Shown: positions 8,461 to 17,407, counted from the stretch's first letter. The stretch is 52,932 nt of DNA from Marinomonas piezotolerans (GCF_003362755.1 NZ_QKRA01000015.1:1-52932); one strand, 5' to 3'. A program made the numbers and translations. Notes: generated from the sequence alone by a model not told the origin.

Positions 8461-9650
8461 CCTGTGGTTTTATTAGCAACCACAGCCATTATTTCTTTTA
8501 AACTAAGATAATTAAAATTTAATATCTCTTTTTCCAGCAAACGCATACAAATAAATTTCTCAAAATAAGATTCATACTTAATTTCAGGATCACACTCTCC
8601 TTTAGGAGTTTTTTCCTTCTCAATTGCATTCAGTATTTTTAAGAACATATGCTTTAGTTTATATTTTGGAATATCTTTATCTTTAAGGAAGACCTCAAGC
8701 CTTTTCAGCGTTTTAAAAACCAACCAACAACACCGATGAAGTGAATATTTCTCTATCATATCAACAATCTTAAAGTTAAGCTTTTTATTGTCATCATATG
8801 GAATATTAAGTCTTTCAAGATAACTCACAATAATATATCGCAATCTTCTTACAAGAATATCAGAAATAAACAACTTCAATTCTTTTATATCATCAATGGA
8901 TAGCTTCCGATCATAAACTAAATTTGACAATTGAGATAAAAACAATTCCAACGAATTTGATTTCAGATAAAATAAATCTTTATATTTACTCTCGCAATAT
9001 TTTGGCTTACTTAAATACCCATTAAGAATCAAATAATCTAAATCCAAATCAACATCTCTAGGAATAAATTCGTCATAAAATTTTAATTTTTTAGTCTTTA
9101 TTTCATGCAAATTAATTAATAGAAGAGATGAGCAAAGCTCCGAATAGATCTTATCCTCTATCCAAGAACTACCCGACAAGACAGGCCTCTTAGAGTCATA
9201 TTCTTTTGCTCCTTCCTCCTTAAATTTGGTCAACAATAAATATAAACAGACCTTTAAATGATATGGGACTTCCTGAAGATCAACATTATCCCTAAGGTCA
9301 TTTAAAAGAGCCTCTATTTTTTTATTAGCCTCTTCCTCACATACTTTCAAAATTGTTGAGATGCACTCTTCGCAGAGAGACTTAGGGGCAAGGTTTATAT
9401 ATTTTTTTAGTTCTGATCGGCTACTAAAAGTAATGGCATTACTGCATGAAGGGCAGCAGCGGTCTAACTCGTAGATCCCAACTTTTGGTGCACTGGATAG
9501 AAGATTAGATAGTCTTGTGGGGGTGTAACCATGTTTTTTTGAGACATTGCCAATCGGGTAGGCGAAGTCTCCGTTAGCGTCATCGATCTGCCAATAGTCA
9601 CTAACTACATTGATCTCTTCATCAGAAAGTTCAGATAAGAATAAAAGCAC
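8457..9650 (-). CDS. Unknown AT-rich protein with paired CxxC motifs
   Basis: 397 aa, unrecognised. An N-terminal segment (~20-55, FAYPIGNVSKKHGYTPTRLSNL) looks like a helix-turn-helix. It is followed by CCPSC (65-69) and CEEC (93-96), a probable zinc knuckle or ribbon. The remaining ~290 residues are lysine/leucine-rich and helical, without catalytic motifs I can name. GTG start chosen because GAGGGT sits six bases upstream. GC is much lower than in any other gene in the window, pointing to foreign origin. Last gene before the broken greB. Promoter region contains an 18-bp perfect dyad (9682-9699). Could be a defence effector or element-control protein; not resolved. Confidence 0.65.
   Translation of the reverse strand: MLLFLSELSDEEINVVSDYWQIDDANGDFAYPIGNVSKKHGYTPTRLSNLLSSAPKVGIYELDRCCPSCSNAITFSSRSELKKYINLAPKSLCEECISTILKVCEEEANKKIEALLNDLRDNVDLQEVPYHLKVCLYLLLTKFKEEGAKEYDSKRPVLSGSSWIEDKIYSELCSSLLLINLHEIKTKKLKFYDEFIPRDVDLDLDYLILNGYLSKPKYCESKYKDLFYLKSNSLELFLSQLSNLVYDRKLSIDDIKELKLFISDILVRRLRYIIVSYLERLNIPYDDNKKLNFKIVDMIEKYSLHRCCWLVFKTLKRLEVFLKDKDIPKYKLKHMFLKILNAIEKEKTPKGECDPEIKYESYFEKFICMRLLEKEILNFNYLSLKEIMAVVANKTTG
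8462..8500 (+). terminator. Stem-loop between convergent genes
   Basis: CTGTGGTT (8462-8469), eight-base loop, AACCACAG (8478-8485), then a T-rich run. Sits right after the GmtX-like stop and inside the last codons of the opposing 397-aa gene. Confidence 0.55.
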
Positions 9651-9681
9651 TAGATACCCTCAACAAAATTAGTATACCATT

Positions 9682-9699
9682 AATAGTATCTATACTATT
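9682..9699. promoter_or_regulatory. 18-bp perfect dyad upstream of the 397-aa gene
   Basis: AATAGTAT-CT-ATACTATT, with a further AGTATA half-site at 9671-9676. It is 32-49 bases upstream of the GTG start at 9650, where promoter elements are expected. Probable repressor site; sequence differs from the ACTAAG/CTTAGT operators at 4.7 kb, so a different regulator is implied. Confidence 0.6.
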
Positions 9700-9733
9700 T
9701 TTAGTCAATTGTTTTTTAAGGATATTTTAGATT

Positions 9734-9931
9734 TTAGTACATTAGTTGAGGTTCTTTAAATGTTTCGGCATTTTCAGAGCGATCACCAAGCTTAGCTGCA
9801 TCACTCACTGTTTGGGTTACTGCTGGACGCTTTTCTTTCCAAAGATACTTCAACTCCGCCAACAATTTATCCGCACCAGCTTTCGTTATGTAGGCAGCTT
9901 TGGGTGCACCTGGAGGGCGATACCGACTCAT
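9734..9931 (-). pseudogene. greB: N-terminal fragment of a Pseudomonas-type greB, interrupted
   Basis: Encodes MSRYRPPGAPKAAYITKAG through to LGDRSENAE, the N-terminal coiled-coil of the GreB branch seen in Pseudomonas and relatives. It then runs into nine unrelated residues and a stop. The expected continuation (YxYGKKRLREID...) is missing, so about two thirds of the gene is lost at this junction (about position 9770). ATG at 9931 is preceded by GAGAGG. It sits just downstream of the mscS terminator and next to core genes, so it marks the chromosomal side of the insertion. Confidence 0.85.
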
Positions 9932-9970
9932 AAAACCTCTCAAAGACCATCAATTCAACGTAACGTATGC

Positions 9971-10002
9971 AAAAAAATGGCGCCGCGATCACTCGCGACG
10001 CC
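9971..10002 (-). terminator. Rho-independent terminator of mscS
   Basis: On the minus strand GGCGTCGCGA-GTGA-TCGCGGCGCC (one mismatch) followed by A and seven T. Lies just after the mscS stop and before the broken greB. Confidence 0.85.
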
Positions 10003-10022
10003 ACATTAGCAGTTTAAATAAT

Positions 10023-10850
10023 TTAGTCTGCTTTGGATAAATGCACATCCATTTGTGGGTACGGGATACCAACACCATTTTCATCAAAGGTATACTTAAC
10101 CTTCTCTAAAAAGTCGGACTTAAACTGCAGCAAATCACTTGATTTCACCCAGATTCGAACACTAAAGTTAACCGAACTATCAGCCAATTCTGAGACAAAA
10201 ATCATGTACGCTGGATCAGGCAGAACACGCTCTTCGTTATCTAAAATATTTTTCATCAAATCCCGAGCTTGGCGAATATCGGCGTCATAGCTTATACCGA
10301 TAGTCAAATCCAAACGACGTGTAGACTGCGCAGAGTAATTGATGATTGTGTCATCCATTACTGATGAATTCGGCAAGATAACACTGCGGTTATCTAAGGT
10401 TTTCATGTAAGTATGAAACAGCTCAATGCGATCCACTGTTCCCATTTGTCCCGCTACTTCAACAAAATCGCCCGCTTTAAAAGGGCGCAACAGAATCATT
10501 AACACACCAGATGCGAAGTTCGACAGCGAGCCCTGTAGAGCAAGACCAACCGCTAAACCTGCCGCACCAAGAATCGCAATGAAGGAGGTCGTTTGAATAC
10601 CAATTTGTCCCAATGCCATTAATACAACGGCAGCAAACATTAAGGCGTATAAAATACTTGAGGAGAAACCTGCAACCGCCTTGTCCACTTTCGACGCCAA
10701 CATACGTTTTTCTAACCAATCTGCGATACGTCGAGCCAGCCATTTACCAACAAATAGGATCAGTATGCCCGCTACAATGCTGATGCTTTTCTCAGTCAGC
10801 CAAGGTAGCCACTCACTCCCCTGTTCAAATAAACTCTGTATTTCACTCAT
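10023..10850 (-). CDS. mscS: Small-conductance mechanosensitive channel
   Basis: Inner-membrane channel that opens on osmotic downshock. 275 aa from the ATG at 10850, which is preceded by AGGAAAGG; an upstream in-frame ATG would lie within that ribosome-binding site. Three membrane helices in the first ~115 residues; the pore-lining third helix is Ala/Gly-rich (GAAGLAVGLALQGSL). The beta domain starts FKAGDFVEV, and the C-terminal alpha/beta domain ends GIPYPQMDVHL. Length equals E. coli MscS. It follows the DUF2489 gene and a small membrane protein gene on the same strand, probably one operon. Confidence 0.95.
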   Translation of the reverse strand: MSEIQSLFEQGSEWLPWLTEKSISIVAGILILFVGKWLARRIADWLEKRMLASKVDKAVAGFSSSILYALMFAAVVLMALGQIGIQTTSFIAILGAAGLAVGLALQGSLSNFASGVLMILLRPFKAGDFVEVAGQMGTVDRIELFHTYMKTLDNRSVILPNSSVMDDTIINYSAQSTRRLDLTIGISYDADIRQARDLMKNILDNEERVLPDPAYMIFVSELADSSVNFSVRIWVKSSDLLQFKSDFLEKVKYTFDENGVGIPYPQMDVHLSKAD

Positions 10851-10871
10851 AATTACCTTTCCTGTTTCCAT

Positions 10872-11243
10872 TTAAGCCAAATAATCCACTTTGTGCTGCC
10901 ACTCATCAAGGAGCGTTTGAAGACGCAACAAGCCCTCTTTAGCAAACACAACATAAGCCTTACCATCTTTATAAAAAGTATTAATGACAAACTCGTCGTC
11001 AATGCAAGCGCACTCACACCGAAGAGCTTCAATTTCGGCGTCGTAACGCACCGTCATACCGATAAAAATATGCCACTCGTACTCAAGCAAGTCTCCATTC
11101 ACAGCGTCGTTCAATATAGCAACGCACCCCTTGGCGTCTAACTGATAATACGGAGCACGATGCTGATGCTTAACAAAAAACACCAACAATGAAATAAGAA
11201 GAACAAAACCTATAAACGCGCCAAGCGCTAACTGAACAACCAT
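10872..11243 (-). CDS. Small membrane-anchored hypothetical protein
   Basis: 123 aa. One N-terminal membrane helix (residues ~5-24, LGAFIGFVLLISLLVFFV), then a soluble domain of about 95 residues, probably cytoplasmic, with three cysteines (CECAC). No family recognised. Its start codon touches the stop of the DUF2489 gene, and its stop is 21 bases from the mscS start, so the three genes look co-transcribed. Confidence 0.7.
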   Translation of the reverse strand: MVVQLALGAFIGFVLLISLLVFFVKHQHRAPYYQLDAKGCVAILNDAVNGDLLEYEWHIFIGMTVRYDAEIEALRCECACIDDEFVINTFYKDGKAYVVFAKEGLLRLQTLLDEWQHKVDYLA

Positions 11244-11704
11244 TACTCAAACGAATAATTCGCTAAATATACTTTTGCACGACGCAAGCGTTCGAGATGC
11301 TTTCTCTCTAAGGCTTCCATTTCGGCTTGGTATTTTCTTCGCGCTGACAGCGGCAGAGTATTCCATTGTTCATGTGTTGGAATATGCTGAGTACTCTCTT
11401 CCATCTCATAGATAGCCTGAACATCTTCATGCTCAGATAAATCTATACTCAATTGATCCAACAGATTTTTGACTCGAATTGACGCTTCGGTCCAGTTGAG
11501 TTTCTCATCTTCCTCAATGGCTTTCATTATGATCCGAATACTATCCACTCGTTTTGCACGCTCTTCTTTCAAGCGAGCTTCACCAGCTGCTATTCGAGCT
11601 GCCCGCTCTTTGTTTTGTTTTAGCTGCTTCGCGATAAAGTAAACCGAGGCCACTATTACAACAACGCAAATAGCCAATATGATATAAAAAGCATTAATAG
11701 ACAT
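11243..11704 (-). CDS. DUF2489 family protein
   Basis: 153 aa with one N-terminal membrane helix (residues ~6-26) followed by a highly charged helical segment (KQLKQNKERAARIAAGEARL) and a compact domain including EDEKLNWTEASIRVKNLLD. Sequence and size match the DUF2489 family of gammaproteobacterial inner-membrane proteins of unknown function. First gene of the run leading to mscS. Confidence 0.75.
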   Translation of the reverse strand: MSINAFYIILAICVVVIVASVYFIAKQLKQNKERAARIAAGEARLKEERAKRVDSIRIIMKAIEEDEKLNWTEASIRVKNLLDQLSIDLSEHEDVQAIYEMEESTQHIPTHEQWNTLPLSARRKYQAEMEALERKHLERLRRAKVYLANYSFE

Positions 11705-11817
11705 AGCGCTCCCGAGTATTACTACAATTAATGAGTTTTCATTCTACACAGGGTTGCCATTAGGATCAGCAAAAGCAACCTTTCACAACTCGATATTACG
11801 CAGTGTGACGGGTATTT

Positions 11818-12648
11818 TCACGTTTGCGAGGGAAGTCCCTTCGCCTCTACCAACAAAGCTTCAAGAGGCGTAAAGAGTTTAGGAGTAGAAACGAGCAGGT
11901 TGTCTCCGTTCAGAGCTGTTGGCCATTGTGCCCTTTGTCCACCAAAGCTCCCGACTACCGCACCGGCTTCTTCTGCTATAAGTGCTCCCGCCGCCATATC
12001 CCAAGGCTTAACGCTTTCATAGTAAGCATCCATCTGACCACAAGCGACGGCACAAAGATCGAGTGCAGCCGAGCCATTACGCCTAATATCTTGGCATTGC
12101 CCTAATACCGCGGCAACACATTGAATTAGCTCTGGCAAACTATCTCGCTGGTAAGGAAACCCCGTTGCAACCACCGCATTACGGAGTTCGCTACGCTTAC
12201 TGACAGAGATAGGCTGGTCGTTTAACCACGCGCCACCTCCTCTTACAGCATGATACGTTTCTTCTAAGAAAGGCGCATGAACCACCCCTACTATACGATA
12301 TCCTTGGTAGTACACCGCAATCGAAACGGCCACATGCAATAAACCTTGCGCGAAATTAACGGTTCCATCTATCGGGTCGATCACCCAAACGGGAACGCCC
12401 GAATTCAATGCTAAGGTTAAATCTGGTGAAGATTCTTCGGAGAATATAAGGTGCTCTGGAAATACTGTCTGAATCTGCTCGCAAAGAAAGCGATCCACAG
12501 CCAGATCAACAGACGTCACCAGCTCGTGACCCAACTTGTAGTCATGCTGAAACTGTCCGTTCGAACGTCCGTTTCGTATGATTTCCCCTGCCTGAAACGC
12601 CCAGTTTTTAGCGCTTTCAAGCCACTTTTGAGCAGATTGATCAACCAT
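11818..12648 (-). CDS. Inositol monophosphatase family protein
   Basis: Mg2+-dependent phosphatase of the IMPase/SuhB/CysQ superfamily. 276 aa, with metal-binding E71-E72, D91-P-I-D94-G-T in WVIDPIDGTVNF, and a late aspartate in VKPWDMAAG. The N-terminal KLGHELVTSVDLAVD also fits. Substrate cannot be set; it is not the suhB of the usual ribosome-linked context. Followed on the same strand by the P-loop kinase and esterase genes in the order kinase, esterase, phosphatase, with short gaps. Confidence 0.88.
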   Translation of the reverse strand: MVDQSAQKWLESAKNWAFQAGEIIRNGRSNGQFQHDYKLGHELVTSVDLAVDRFLCEQIQTVFPEHLIFSEESSPDLTLALNSGVPVWVIDPIDGTVNFAQGLLHVAVSIAVYYQGYRIVGVVHAPFLEETYHAVRGGGAWLNDQPISVSKRSELRNAVVATGFPYQRDSLPELIQCVAAVLGQCQDIRRNGSAALDLCAVACGQMDAYYESVKPWDMAAGALIAEEAGAVVGSFGGQRAQWPTALNGDNLLVSTPKLFTPLEALLVEAKGLPSQT

Positions 12649-12659
12649 GGCGACAACTC

Positions 12660-13325
12660 CTACTCGCAGCGCTCACGTAGCCACTTGCTAATATCTTGAA
12701 TTTGCTCGGCACACACAGAATGTGGCATTGAATAGGTCATATATTTAACATCAAATCCATTACCACTCAGCAGGTTACTCGCGCGCTGCCCCAATGACGG
12801 ATCAACAACAGGATCAAGAGTGCCGTGTTGAATCAGGAATGGTGCACCTTCATTAAGATGCCCTACGGACTCGCCGATTAAACTAGCGTCCGCCAAATAA
12901 GTAGATAATGCCATCACACCTGCTAAAGGGTACTTACCTAGTAGAGCAACTTGATAGGCAATAACGCCCCCCTGAGAAAACCCTGCTAGCACTATATTTT
13001 CACTGGAAATACCCTGCTGACCCAGTTCGGCGATAATCAGCTCTATTTGGTCAGCTGACTCTTGCACATTCGCCATATCAACCTTACGATCCAACGTCAT
13101 TTCAAGAATGTCGTACCATGCTCGCATCGGCATGCCGCCATTAATTGTGACGGGGCGCATAGGAGCATTCGGAAACACAAAACGAATAGCTTTGTCTTGA
13201 AGCTTAAGTTCCGGCACGATGGCCTCAAAGTCATGACAATCTGCACCCAATCCGTGCAACCAAATGACCGCGTGGGTAGGGCTACCTGATGTATCAACCG
13301 TTATATACTCTAAAGACTCAGACAC
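12660..13325 (-). CDS. Carboxylesterase / acyl-protein thioesterase-type hydrolase
   Basis: Alpha/beta hydrolase of the phospholipase/carboxylesterase (APT1-like) family, 221 aa. Oxyanion-hole motif WLHGLGADCHDF, nucleophile serine in GFSQGG (~S117), aspartate in GTLDPVVD and histidine in MPHSVC. GTG at 13325 chosen since GGAGAG lies seven bases upstream; the longer TTG start overlaps that site. Cytosolic, no signal peptide. Eleven bases separate its stop from the start of the phosphatase gene downstream. Confidence 0.9.
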   Translation of the reverse strand: MSESLEYITVDTSGSPTHAVIWLHGLGADCHDFEAIVPELKLQDKAIRFVFPNAPMRPVTINGGMPMRAWYDILEMTLDRKVDMANVQESADQIELIIAELGQQGISSENIVLAGFSQGGVIAYQVALLGKYPLAGVMALSTYLADASLIGESVGHLNEGAPFLIQHGTLDPVVDPSLGQRASNLLSGNGFDVKYMTYSMPHSVCAEQIQDISKWLRERCE

Positions 13326-13404
13326 GTAACATCTCTCCAAAAAAATAGGCCATCACAAAGTGTGACAGCCTACCATATTTTGTTTGATGTGAAATAAGGG
13401 TTGC

Positions 13405-14388
13405 TTAATGGGATTCAGGCAATCGTACTGACGCAATAGACTGATCGGGCAACAGAGTAAAGCGCACATCAGCGCGCTGAACCATATAGCAAATCATATG
13501 GCGGGTAATACGCTCGTAATACTGCATGAACCCCTTCAGCGCCTCTGGAGACATAACTTTGATATCAAGCGTATCAAGAATCCCACCATGTATGTCCAGC
13601 AAATGCTCTTCTAACACTCGCTCTTGCTTATTACGCCAATCATATACGATGTCAAAACTAGGTGGCTGCATCCACATCTGCACATCGATTAAATCAAATA
13701 AAGCTTTATAATCCGAGGCAAGATGTCGATTCACTTCTCGACGCCACTCGCCATTTGAATCCTTATCTTGCTCTAGTCTGTTTATGGGTGTTTGAAGCGC
13801 TTCATCACTCATTTCGGTCGCTCCGACACACCAGCCTTCGAAAAATATTACATCAACTGGACCTGATACTTCCTGCCAACGGTGTACCGGTTTTCGATCA
13901 TCTAGGGATTTGTCAAAGGTAGGCACATACATCACCTCACCTGACTGCAAACTTTTTAATCGATCAAAGATACTTAACGCAAGTGCCGTATCATGCGTAC
14001 CAGGCACTCCTCGCGTCGCAAACAATGGATGGCAAGACTTCGCATAACTTAGTCGATCAGACTGAGCCAAGTACAAGTCATCCAAACTCACAACAATCGC
14101 GTTTAAATCAAAGCCCTTACGAAGCACATGGCTGACGACAGAACTAAATGTTGTTTTACCACACCCCTGTGGCCCCGCTAGCCCCAAGATTAACGGCCCT
14201 CTCCTCGGTCTAGAATACTGACTTACCCAACGTGCAAACGGCAAATACAAATCATCGATTCGCTCAACTAATGACTCATCGGCGTATAATCCCTTCAAGG
14301 TTTGCTCGACATCAAAATGCAAACGATCTGCCAATGAGGCTGGTTGATTATGTGTTTTACTTAGATAACTGAATTCTAAAGCATTCAT
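13405..14388 (-). CDS. P-loop kinase, D-glycerate 3-kinase-like
   Basis: 327 aa. P-loop GPQGCGKTT at residues 72-80, the SLDDLYL motif and FFEGWCVG (Walker B-like) place it with the uridine kinase/PanK-like family, and the overall pattern (RGVPGTHD, PTFDKSLDDR) fits bacterial homologues of plant D-glycerate 3-kinase (GLYK) and yeast Tda10. It would make 3-phosphoglycerate from glycerate and ATP. Substrate unproven. Confidence 0.82.
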   Translation of the reverse strand: MNALEFSYLSKTHNQPASLADRLHFDVEQTLKGLYADESLVERIDDLYLPFARWVSQYSRPRRGPLILGLAGPQGCGKTTFSSVVSHVLRKGFDLNAIVVSLDDLYLAQSDRLSYAKSCHPLFATRGVPGTHDTALALSIFDRLKSLQSGEVMYVPTFDKSLDDRKPVHRWQEVSGPVDVIFFEGWCVGATEMSDEALQTPINRLEQDKDSNGEWRREVNRHLASDYKALFDLIDVQMWMQPPSFDIVYDWRNKQERVLEEHLLDIHGGILDTLDIKVMSPEALKGFMQYYERITRHMICYMVQRADVRFTLLPDQSIASVRLPESH

Positions 14389-14594
14389 AATACACCCCCT
14401 TCACTCTCGCAACGCTAAGTATAGTATCCGTCTATTTTTTAACCAGCGCAGAGAATTGAAACACTTTTGTTATTGTCATATAGGCTGTGATGACTCCAAT
14501 GACAGCAAAATAGTTGAACGGAAATTAAATTTACTTCAAGAATGGGTGGTATTGACCGTAAACTATAAGAGAAAATGAATGTTGAGGTTTTGCG

Positions 14595-14774
14595 ATGCAC
14601 GCGAATAAACTGTTACTGATGTCAGCTTTGGCGCTATTTGGTCTACAAGGCTGCACCTATAACCATTACTATCAGAACGATAGAGAAATGATGGCAACGC
14701 CCGCTGGAGAGACAGCCATGGCAAAGCCTGCGCCCAAGCCTACAAAGAAAGTTGTAATTTACAGAGTTCACTGA
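14595..14774 (+). CDS. Tiny lipoprotein
   Basis: 59 aa: MHANKLLLMSALALFGLQGC is a lipoprotein signal with lipobox LQGC (C20). The mature part is tyrosine-rich then Ala/Pro/Lys-rich (TAMAKPAPKPTKKVV). TTGAGG is seven bases before the ATG. Stands 64 bases upstream of the LPP20/FlgP gene and could share its promoter; no family assigned. Confidence 0.7.
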   Translation: MHANKLLLMSALALFGLQGCTYNHYYQNDREMMATPAGETAMAKPAPKPTKKVVIYRVH

Positions 14775-14780
14775 GCTAGC

Positions 14781-14814
14781 GCTAATCGTAATTTGCCAAT
14801 CAATTTACGATAGC
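14781..14814. other. Imperfect hairpin between small lipoprotein and flgP
   Basis: GCTAATCGTAATTTG and CAATTTACGATAGC pair over about 14 bases with one bulge around a five-base loop. No T-run follows, so it may be an RNA-processing or stability element rather than a terminator. Confidence 0.4.
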
Positions 14815-14838
14815 ACATTACTTTATGGAGGATTCCAA

Positions 14839-15456
14839 ATGAGCCATATGGGCAAATTAATAGCATTGATCGGCGCTGCAATCGCTTTGACCGCCTGTAG
14901 CGGCGCTCCGCGCATGGATGCTCAATGCACATCAATCGCTCCGTGCACGAATGGCATGATTAGCAATTCGATGGAAAAAGAAGAAGACACTCGTGACATT
15001 GAAATTATTGATGTCGTTCCAAAAGACCCAATTATTATCAACGCTACAGGCTATTCTGCACCCATTTCCAGCAAGAGCTTATCCAAGGCACAGGCTAGAT
15101 TGATGTCTTTGCGAGGCTCAAAGTTGGATGCTTATCGCAACCTTTCTGAACGTGTATACGGTCTAAAAATCGACGGTACCAGTTCATTGAGCAATATGAT
15201 GATGCAACACGACGAATTACGCACCTATGTTGATGCCTATTTAGTCGGAGCTAAGGTCGTTTCTCAACGAGAACTTGAAGACGGCACCTTCGAGACAGTT
15301 GTAGAAATGGCACTGCAAGAAAATTTTCGTGAATGCGTGAGCTCACCTGAAAGCATTCGTGCAAACCCAACTTGCCAACTTCGTTCTAATTATAATATGA
15401 GCTCTTCTGTGACCACGCCTGCATCAAAACGCTCTTCCTTTTATAGTGTGGAATAA
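14839..15456 (+). CDS. flgP: LPP20-family flagellar outer-membrane lipoprotein
   Basis: 205 aa. Lipoprotein signal with lipobox LTAC (C20), then an LPP20 domain (SKAQARLMSLRGSKLDAYRN... VDAYLVGAKVVSQRELEDG, residues ~75-160). In Vibrio and relatives FlgP is needed for outer-membrane-associated basal-body rings. The assignment is supported by the next gene, flgT, whose ATG overlaps this stop (TAATG). GGAGG sits upstream of the start. Signal peptide and serine-rich tail are normal for the family. Confidence 0.82.
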   Translation: MSHMGKLIALIGAAIALTACSGAPRMDAQCTSIAPCTNGMISNSMEKEEDTRDIEIIDVVPKDPIIINATGYSAPISSKSLSKAQARLMSLRGSKLDAYRNLSERVYGLKIDGTSSLSNMMMQHDELRTYVDAYLVGAKVVSQRELEDGTFETVVEMALQENFRECVSSPESIRANPTCQLRSNYNMSSSVTTPASKRSSFYSVE

Positions 15457-16652
15457 TGATTAAGCTGCTTTTCACGACGCTCTTGCTGAGCATCATAACG
15501 TCTTCAGCAATTGCTCAAACAATAGAAGCTCAAGGTGAAGCAATCATCTATAACCAAGATATCGATGATGCTCGCTACCGAGCTACCCAGCAGGCCATCA
15601 AACAAGCGACCTTACAAGCTAGCTCCCGGGTTCGTTCTCATGACGCGATAAGCAATGGTTCGCTGTCGTCTAATACATCCATCCAAAGTTCGGGAAGAGC
15701 AACTAACACCAAGATTCTATCCGAATCAATCAACGACGATTTACTCAGCGTCGTTATTCAAGCCGATATTTCACCTGAAAGTATGTGCCAAAATGGCACT
15801 ACCAACCCATACCGAAAATCGGTAGGCATTACCGCATTTGCCTTACAAACACCACAACAAGCAAGCCTAGGGGCCCTCCACCAAATTCCACGAAAACTAC
15901 CCAAAAGCTTAGCGGATGAAATCAATACGCAAGGCTATTTATACGCCTTAGCAGCTACTAATCTTGCCGTCTACCCAGACATCATCAACGCTCCCACCTC
16001 AATGACGAATAATGGCGCACTTACAGATGTCACCCGCATCGGAGAGGATCTGGGGGTGCAATATGTCATCAGTGGCGTCATTCGTGATATTAGCGAGCTT
16101 TACCCCAAACACCCGAGCCAAAAGACTCCTTTGAGCAAACTCCTAAGCTGGGCAAACAAAGAAGACCACCAACGCAAGTTCGTATTAGACCTATACATAT
16201 ATGACGGCTTCAGCGGAGCCCTTATATTTCAACAGCAATACAACGAAGTAGGCCAATGGGATACGGATACGAGTGACAAAGTAGGTTTCGGAACCGCCAA
16301 ATTTTGGACAATTCACTACGGTAAAGTCGTTCAACAAGCCCTTAAAAGCATAGCCATCGACACTAGCGACAAACTTCGCTGCCAACCGTTTGTAGCCAAT
16401 ATTTTCCGAACCGAAGGCAATAAAATACATATCGGAGCCGGAGCCTTAGCAGGAATAAAAAAAGGCGACCAGTTTCAAGTTTTTCGTCGTTATGAGATAT
16501 TTGACCAGCTACAAAACGCGCAAACACAACTTAATAATGCCAACATCAATGTTACTATTACTCAAGTACAGCCAAATTTTGCCATTGGCGAGCTCGCAGT
16601 TGATGCGCGAGTACTCAATGTACAACAACAAGATGTTGTGATTGCCTGGTAA
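15456..16652 (+). CDS. flgT: Flagellar H/T-ring assembly protein
   Basis: 398 aa with cleavable signal (ends SSAIAQ, ~residue 21). N-terminal domain ARYRATQQAIKQATLQAS is typical of FlgT; the middle domain binds nothing obvious but has the IGEDLGVQYVISGVIRD strand-helix pattern (TolB-like). The C-terminal domain contains GAGALAGIKKGDQFQVFRR. FlgT forms the H ring around the LP ring in sodium-driven flagella of marine gammaproteobacteria. Translationally coupled to flgP. Confidence 0.85.
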   Translation: MIKLLFTTLLLSIITSSAIAQTIEAQGEAIIYNQDIDDARYRATQQAIKQATLQASSRVRSHDAISNGSLSSNTSIQSSGRATNTKILSESINDDLLSVVIQADISPESMCQNGTTNPYRKSVGITAFALQTPQQASLGALHQIPRKLPKSLADEINTQGYLYALAATNLAVYPDIINAPTSMTNNGALTDVTRIGEDLGVQYVISGVIRDISELYPKHPSQKTPLSKLLSWANKEDHQRKFVLDLYIYDGFSGALIFQQQYNEVGQWDTDTSDKVGFGTAKFWTIHYGKVVQQALKSIAIDTSDKLRCQPFVANIFRTEGNKIHIGAGALAGIKKGDQFQVFRRYEIFDQLQNAQTQLNNANINVTITQVQPNFAIGELAVDARVLNVQQQDVVIAW

Positions 16653-16705
16653 AACCTTAAAATCAGGCTCTTATCTATGCACCCATTAGCTAGGACTACA
16701 GTTAC

Positions 16706-16927
16706 ATGAACAACGAATTACTTCACCACCTAGAACAACGTATTAACGCTGCCGTAGAAGAAATTTCAACATTACGTCAACGTATCTCTGAATTAGAAAT
16801 GCAAAATTACGAGCTTACTGAAGAGAAAGAAGAAATCTCCAGTAAACTTAACCAACAATCTGAATTACAAAGCAACTGGGAAAATAGCCTAAACCAGATG
16901 CTCAACAAGCTAAATCAATTGGATTAA
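16706..16927 (+). CDS. Small coiled-coil protein, ZapB-like
   Basis: 73 aa, almost entirely a heptad-patterned helix (LEQRINAAVEEISTLRQRIS, LNQMLNKLNQLD). Resembles ZapB-type or SlyX-type short coiled coils. No catalytic residues. Lies between flgT and a small outer-membrane protein, five bases before the latter, in one run of co-directional genes. Confidence 0.65.
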   Translation: MNNELLHHLEQRINAAVEEISTLRQRISELEMQNYELTEEKEEISSKLNQQSELQSNWENSLNQMLNKLNQLD

Positions 16928-16932
16928 ACACA

Positions 16933-17403
16933 ATGAAGAAACTTGTTTCAGCGGCATTACTTGCAGGGGCTACCAGCGCATCAGCCGCTGGACAATTTTC
17001 TAGCTTGGTTAGCTACGACTATGTATTTAGCAAACCATCAACCGCAACAAGCCACACTGCGAGCATGATCAACGCACTTGTGGAATACACCTACCCACGA
17101 AGCCTATCTTTATATGGTGGGTTTTCTTTTATTCTACGTGATAGCTTTGAAAGCGCGTTAACCGTTGGCACACGCCTTTACACACCTACACCAATGTTTT
17201 ATTGGGGAGGTAGCATCCCTATCTGGAGCTACGTCGGGGTCGGCGCTTATTTAGTAGACAACACCGCGTTTTACCCTGAAGCAGGCATTCGTTTTGGCGT
17301 AACGAACAACACACGCCTCGATGTTTTCATGAAAGTGCTTAACAGCAGCAACAACACCGCCTACGACAAACACGCGACAATTGGTGTAGGACTAACGTTC
17401 TAA
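16933..17403 (+). CDS. Small outer-membrane beta-barrel protein
   Basis: 156 aa. Signal peptide MKKLVSAALLAGATSASA, followed by alternating strands rich in Tyr/Gly/aromatic residues and ending in ...ATIGVGLTF with terminal phenylalanine, the outer-membrane insertion signature. Probably an eight-stranded barrel. Ligand unknown. Confidence 0.7.
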   Translation: MKKLVSAALLAGATSASAAGQFSSLVSYDYVFSKPSTATSHTASMINALVEYTYPRSLSLYGGFSFILRDSFESALTVGTRLYTPTPMFYWGGSIPIWSYVGVGAYLVDNTAFYPEAGIRFGVTNNTRLDVFMKVLNSSNNTAYDKHATIGVGLTF

Positions 17404-17407
17404 TATA

